DNA from: Chloroflexota bacterium
GTDB taxonomy: Bacteria > Chloroflexota > Anaerolineae > Thermoflexales > Thermoflexaceae
DNA length: 8,483 bases
NCBI GenBank assembly: GCA_030550075.1
Contig: JAUQQB010000105.1
Location: 1-8,483 of the forward strand
Direction: 5' to 3'
Every line of letters starts with the position of its first letter. The first letter of the stretch is position 1. The position numbers and the translations under genes are program-made. Positions 6,051 to 8,483 of the stretch are shown one piece after another. The notes beneath the pieces were generated by a model. The model was not told the DNA's origin, searched no databases, and saw nothing but the letters and a program-made list of their open reading frames with translations.

Positions 6051-6073
6051 AATCCTTGCCCCCATGGGAAACG

Positions 6074-6090
6074 AACTGCGTAAGTCCTAA
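6074..6090 (-). repeat. Right terminal inverted repeat of the MITE-like element
   Basis: AACTGCGTAAGTCCTAA, the inverted partner of 5947-5963 (16 of 17). It ends 20 bases before the ribosome binding site of the acetyltransferase gene, so the element sits in that gene's leader. Confidence 0.75.
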
Positions 6091-6110
6091 TTCTGATCAC
6101 CAACCGGCCG

Positions 6111-6116
6111 AGGAGG
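6111..6116 (+). promoter_or_regulatory. Ribosome binding site that sets the GNAT start
   Basis: AGGAGG lies 5 bases before the ATG at 6122. It resolves the start of a reading frame that is open all the way back through the MITE-like element to an ATG at 5987. An ATG at 6118 is out of frame with the acetyltransferase. Confidence 0.7.
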
Positions 6117-6121
6117 CATGG

Positions 6122-6673
6122 ATGTGGAGGCATCCTCTTGAGGAGGGCCTGTGGCTCCAGATACTGGAGCGCCATCACGCGGGGCCATTGTTCGCCCTGA
6201 CGGATCGCAATCGGGAGCACCTGCGTCCCTGGCTACCCTGGGTGGATGATGTTCGAGAGGTCAGGGACAGCCTGGCTTTTATCGAAGAGGGATTAGAACG
6301 GTTTGCGCAAGGGGTTGGTTACGAGCTGGGCATCTGGCTGGAAGGAAACCTGATCGGAGTGATTGGCGTCCATCGGATCCATCGGGTGAATCTCTCCGCT
6401 TTGATTGGCTACTGGCTGGATGCTGGCCATCAGGGCCGTGGGATCATGACCCGGGTGACGGCGGCGGTGCTGGATGATCTATTCCTTGCCCGCGGGCTGC
6501 ACCGGGTGGAGATCCGCGTCGCCCCGGAGAACCATCGGAGCCGGGCTATCCCGGAACGCCTGGGCTTTCGGATGGAGGGGATTCTGAGAGAGGCCGCGCG
6601 CCATGGCGACCGCTGGATCGATTTGATGATTTACGCCATTCTGGACCGGGAATGGAAGGCCCTCCGGCGTTAG
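6122..6673 (+). CDS. GNAT N-acetyltransferase, RimJ/RimL type
   Basis: A 183-residue cytoplasmic acetyltransferase expected to move an acetyl group from acetyl-CoA to a protein N-terminus or a small amine. The N-terminal part WLQILERHHAGPLFALTDRNREHLRPWLPWVDD (about 11-43) resembles the RimL/YdaF group, which shares a REHLxxWLPWV-type motif. The acetyl-CoA loop is motif A, GYWLDAGHQGRGIMTRVTAAVLDDLF (96-121), with the Q/RxxGxG-type segment QGRG at 104-107. Motif B follows as LHRVEIRVAPENHRSRAIPERLGF (126-149). The length matches RimL-like proteins of about 180 residues. The start at 6122 is chosen for its AGGAGG and because the 45 extra residues upstream are Pro/Gly-rich translation of the MITE-like hairpin. 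Self-resistance or ribosomal protein acetylation are both possible; the substrate is not predictable here. The MITE-like insertion in its leader may affect expression. Confidence 0.9.
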   Translation: MWRHPLEEGLWLQILERHHAGPLFALTDRNREHLRPWLPWVDDVREVRDSLAFIEEGLERFAQGVGYELGIWLEGNLIGVIGVHRIHRVNLSALIGYWLDAGHQGRGIMTRVTAAVLDDLFLARGLHRVEIRVAPENHRSRAIPERLGFRMEGILREAARHGDRWIDLMIYAILDREWKALRR

Positions 6674-6739
6674 GCGCCTCGCGCGGGGACGATTCTCCCG
6701 GGAAACTGCGGTCGGGTGCGGCCGTGGGATGACCTGGGA

Positions 6740-6754
6740 CAGGCACGAGGCCTG
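6740..6754. repeat. Small hairpin 1 of intergenic hairpin cluster
   Basis: CAGGC-ACGAG-GCCTG forms a 5-pair stem with loop ACGAG. It abuts the next hairpin, whose loop ACAAG and flanking GGC/GCC are nearly the same, suggesting two related tandem units. Confidence 0.45.
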
Positions 6755-6777
6755 GGGGCGGGCACAAGGCCCGCCCC
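6755..6777. repeat. GC-rich hairpin 2, dispersed-repeat type
   Basis: GGGGCGGGC (6755-6763) and GCCCGCCCC (6769-6777) pair perfectly across loop ACAAG, and the unit ends in CTAC. From memory, palindromes that read GTAGGGGCG...CGCCC on one strand recur as intergenic repeats in several thermophile genomes. Whether this one is dispersed in its own genome cannot be seen here. It lies about 100 bases after the acetyltransferase gene and could act as a terminator, although no T-run follows. Confidence 0.6.
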
Positions 6778-6803
6778 TACCATCGGCATCCACGCATCCT
6801 ATG

Positions 6804-6824
6804 GGGGCACCCCGGGGGTGCCCC
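6804..6824. repeat. GC-rich hairpin 3 upstream of the membrane protein gene
   Basis: GGGGCACC (6804-6811) and GGTGCCCC (6817-6824) pair perfectly across CCGGG. The stem ends 9 bases before the ribosome binding site of the next gene, so it could affect transcription or translation of that gene. Confidence 0.55.
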
Positions 6825-6833
6825 GTAGCAGTT

Positions 6834-6839
6834 GGGAGG
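6834..6839 (+). promoter_or_regulatory. Ribosome binding site choosing a GTG start
   Basis: GGGAGG lies 7 bases before GTG at 6847. The alternative in-frame TTG at 6832 overlaps this site and would have no ribosome binding sequence of its own at usable distance. Confidence 0.6.
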
Positions 6840-6846
6840 ATGGACC

Positions 6847-7671
6847 GTGGAAACCCGTGAGCATTCATGGCTTCCCATTCCGATCACGGTGAGCCTCATT
6901 ACCCTGGGATGGGTGATGGTCCGGCTCATCCCTTCGGAAGGTCCGGAGATCGCCTTTCAGATCCTGGGATCCCCTCTGGGGTTCCGATGGACCCCGACCT
7001 TCTGGATCGGGATCTTCAGCGCGGCCCTGGCGGCCACCGGAACGGAATCGCTGCTTCAGCTCCACCCGCGTTTCCGGGAGGAGGCACCCTGGCGTCAAAT
7101 CGGCCGCGTGATCACCCCCATGTGGGTGGCCGTGGGCGGGCTGACGTTCACGTTGCAGCTCCCGCCCAGCCCGATCTGGTTAATCGGCCTGGGGCTGGGC
7201 GGATTGGCGTTAACCCTGGCGATGCTGGGTGAACGTTATCGCCTGGAGGCCACAGGGGTTTCAAAGCTGGTGATCCCCCTCCTGACCCAGGCCCTGATCT
7301 ATCTGGTCACCCTGGCGGCCATGGTGTGGATCTTCCGGATGGGGCTCCGGACGCTGGTGTTGATGCTGATCAGCGGGATCCTGGCCTCCGGCCTCGCCCT
7401 GGCCCGTCTGGTCGAAGCGGAGATCCCGGAGCGTCGGCGATGGCTATATGCGGCCCTCATTGGGTGGAGCATGGCAACGGTCGCGGCTGCTTTCCGTTAC
7501 TGGACCCTATCCCCGGTTACCCTGGGGCTATGGTGGATGATCCTGCTTTATGAGCTGGTGGAGATGAGCCTCTGGCATCTCCAGGGGCGGGCTCTTTCCC
7601 CCCGGGTGGCTGTGGAGTTTGGAAGCCTCGGCTTCCTGATCGCCCTCCTCGCCCGGTGGGTGGCGGGATGA
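6847..7671 (+). CDS. Multi-pass integral membrane protein of unknown function
   Basis: A 274-residue hydrophobic protein with about eight or nine predicted membrane segments: roughly 10-28, 50-66, 87-103, 109-127, 141-163, 167-187, 200-216, 223-241 and 255-272. Charged loops between them include HPRFREEAPWRQ (73-84) and EAEIPERRR (190-198). I see no transporter, kinase or enzyme motif. The architecture recalls uncharacterised Chloroflexota membrane families (a DUF5656-type assignment is possible but only a recollection). The GTG start is chosen for its spacing from GGGAGG. It converges on the aspartate kinase gene with a 50-base gap containing a hairpin. It does not obviously belong with either neighbour, and no function is proposed. 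Confidence 0.75.
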   Translation: METREHSWLPIPITVSLITLGWVMVRLIPSEGPEIAFQILGSPLGFRWTPTFWIGIFSAALAATGTESLLQLHPRFREEAPWRQIGRVITPMWVAVGGLTFTLQLPPSPIWLIGLGLGGLALTLAMLGERYRLEATGVSKLVIPLLTQALIYLVTLAAMVWIFRMGLRTLVLMLISGILASGLALARLVEAEIPERRRWLYAALIGWSMATVAAAFRYWTLSPVTLGLWWMILLYELVEMSLWHLQGRALSPRVAVEFGSLGFLIALLARWVAG

Positions 7672-7689
7672 GGGGGCGTTCCTCCTCGC

Positions 7690-7713
7690 AGGACAACTGC
7701 GATCAGTTGTCCT
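7690..7713. terminator. Hairpin between convergent genes, probable bidirectional terminator
   Basis: AGGACAACTG (7690-7699) and CAGTTGTCCT (7704-7713) are perfect inverted repeats across the 4-base loop CGAT. It sits between the stop of the membrane protein gene (7671) and the stop of the minus-strand aspartate kinase gene (7722), where a shared terminator is expected. No strong T-run is present on either side. A dispersed palindromic repeat is the alternative. Confidence 0.6.
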
Positions 7714-7721
7714 ACCAGGCG

Positions 7722-8483
7722 TCACTCATAAAACGCCGCATGGATGCGCCGGACGGCTTCCTCCGCCTCGCTCTCCGCCACCACGAGAGAGAGGTTGTAT
7801 TCTGAGGACCCCTGGGCGATGGAGAGGACGTTGATGCGACCATTCCCCAGGGCGTTGAAGACCCGCGCCGCGATCCCGGGCGTCGCCCGCAGCCCCGCCC
7901 CGACCACGGCGATGACTGCCACCCGATCCATCGCCCAGATGTCCTCGATGTCTCGCCGGGCCATCTCCCGCTCGAACGCTTTCCGCAACGCCCGAACCAC
8001 CTGGGCTGCCGCCGGGGAGGGAATGACGAAGCATATGTTCTGTTCCGAGGACGACTGGGAGATCATCAGGATGCTGACCCCCAATTCCGCCACTGTGGCG
8101 AAGGTCCTTGCCGCCACTCCCGGCACCCCCAGCATCCCCCGGCCCTCCACCGTGACCAGGCTCAGGTTCTTGATCAGCGTCACTGCCTTCACCCGGCCGT
8201 TGCCCCGGGGCTCCGGGACGATCCAGGTGCCCGGATGTTGCGGGTTCATCGTGTTGAGGATGCGCACCGGGATCCGCCGGTCGATACACGGAAGCAGGGT
8301 GCGGGGATGGAGAACTTTCGCCCCAAAGTAAGCCATCTCAGCCGCCTCAATGTAAGAGAGCTCCGGGATGGTGCGGGCGTTCGGCACGATCTTCGGATCC
8401 GCGCTCATCACGCCATCCACATCCGTCCAGATCCACACGGCCTCCGCGTCCAGCGCGTAACCCAGGATGGTGGCGGAGAAATC
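7722..8483 (-). CDS. lysC: Aspartate kinase, C-terminal part with two ACT domains (truncated by window edge)
   Basis: The fragment holds the last 253 residues of aspartate kinase, the first step of the aspartate pathway to Lys, Thr, Met and diaminopimelate: aspartate plus ATP gives aspartyl phosphate. The 5' part lies beyond position 8483. Numbering from the window edge, the end of the kinase domain is visible: DFSATILGYALDAEAVWIWTDVDGVMSADP (1-30), then ELSYIEAAEMAYFGAKVLHP (41-60) and IPVRILNT. Two ACT domains follow, about 107-170 (with SQSSSEQNICFV) and 188-250 (with AVVGAGLRATPGIAARVFNALG and AQGSSEYNLSLVV), the expected site of feedback inhibition by Lys or Thr. The open reading frame continues past the in-frame GTG at 8438, so that codon is internal. 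The protein ends after the second ACT domain, so there is no homoserine dehydrogenase fusion, although the ACT sequences resemble those of ThrA-type kinases. The choice between lysC and thrA-type naming is uncertain. Confidence 0.95.
   Translation of the reverse strand, partial: DFSATILGYALDAEAVWIWTDVDGVMSADPKIVPNARTIPELSYIEAAEMAYFGAKVLHPRTLLPCIDRRIPVRILNTMNPQHPGTWIVPEPRGNGRVKAVTLIKNLSLVTVEGRGMLGVPGVAARTFATVAELGVSILMISQSSSEQNICFVIPSPAAAQVVRALRKAFEREMARRDIEDIWAMDRVAVIAVVGAGLRATPGIAARVFNALGNGRINVLSIAQGSSEYNLSLVVAESEAEEAVRRIHAAFYE

Larger units (their letters stand above)
5947..6090. mobile_element. 144-bp MITE-like element with terminal inverted repeats
   Basis: The left end TTAGGAGTTACGCAGTT (5947-5963) and right end AACTGCGTAAGTCCTAA (6074-6090) are inverted repeats matching at 16 of 17 positions. 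TTC directly abuts both outer ends (5944-5946 and 6091-6093), consistent with a 3-bp target duplication. The interior encodes no transposase and is dominated by a perfect 23-bp hairpin at 6002-6050. These traits fit a miniature inverted-repeat element mobilised in trans by a related insertion sequence. An 11-base match to the right end at position 1 suggests other copies nearby. The family is not identified. Confidence 0.75.

Noticed and set aside
7744..8331. Plus-strand open frame opposite aspartate kinase
   Set aside because: It is fully antisense to a conserved enzyme and shows no recognisable motif or ribosome binding site.
1..8483. CIRCE or HAIR heat-shock operators
   Set aside because: I searched by eye for GAGTGCTAA/TTAGCACTC and CTTGAGT/ACTCAAG pairs at proper spacing. 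Isolated CTTGAG matches (about 2446 and 6136) have no partner half-site.
1..8483. CRISPR array, tRNA, rRNA, toxin-antitoxin or defence genes
   Set aside because: No regularly spaced repeats, no cloverleaf or rRNA-like sequence, and no small gene pairs or defence motifs were seen. The palindromes present are isolated hairpins.

Overview
The window is GC-rich DNA (roughly 60% or more) and its proteins are rich in Arg, Glu, Pro and Leu. Together with the gene content (a zinc-finger-less DnaJ, paired lipoprotein HtrA proteases, an HspR-like MerR regulator, a long YjbQ protein and a luciferase-like F420-type oxidoreductase), this suggests a thermophilic member of the Chloroflexota, perhaps Thermoflexus-like. 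That assignment is inference from composition and protein flavour, not a database match.

Layout. Positions 1-217 are intergenic and begin with the right-hand end of a terminal repeat that recurs at 6074-6090. Positions 218-4221 form a same-strand protein quality-control block: a class II DnaJ co-chaperone (218-1138), a lipoprotein HtrA/DegP protease (1265-2449), a second HtrA paralogue (2622-3797) and a small HspR-like repressor (3874-4221). Strong hairpins separate dnaJ from htrA-1 and htrA-1 from htrA-2. A weaker hairpin follows the repressor gene. Positions 4385-5870 hold a YjbQ/UPF0047 protein and an LLM-class flavin oxidoreductase, 52 bases apart and probably co-transcribed.

Positions 5947-6090 hold a compact 144-bp MITE-like element. 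It has 17-bp imperfect terminal inverted repeats, an internal perfect 23-bp hairpin and a possible 3-bp target duplication. It lies just upstream of a RimJ/RimL-type GNAT acetyltransferase gene (6122-6673). A cluster of three GC-rich hairpins (6740-6824) precedes a multi-pass membrane protein gene of unknown function (6847-7671). That gene converges, across a hairpin at 7690-7713, on a minus-strand aspartate kinase gene that runs off the right edge (7722-8483, C-terminal 253 residues with two ACT domains).

How it works together. The first four genes plausibly make up a stress and protein-quality unit: DnaJ hands unfolded clients to DnaK (not in this window), the two extracytoplasmic HtrA proteases clear misfolded envelope proteins, and the HspR-like protein may repress heat-shock promoters. 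No canonical HAIR or CIRCE operator is visible in the window. The remaining genes look like ordinary metabolic or housekeeping genes. I see no convincing new multi-gene system. The most notable non-coding structures are the MITE-like element with its partial second copy and the set of palindromic intergenic repeats.
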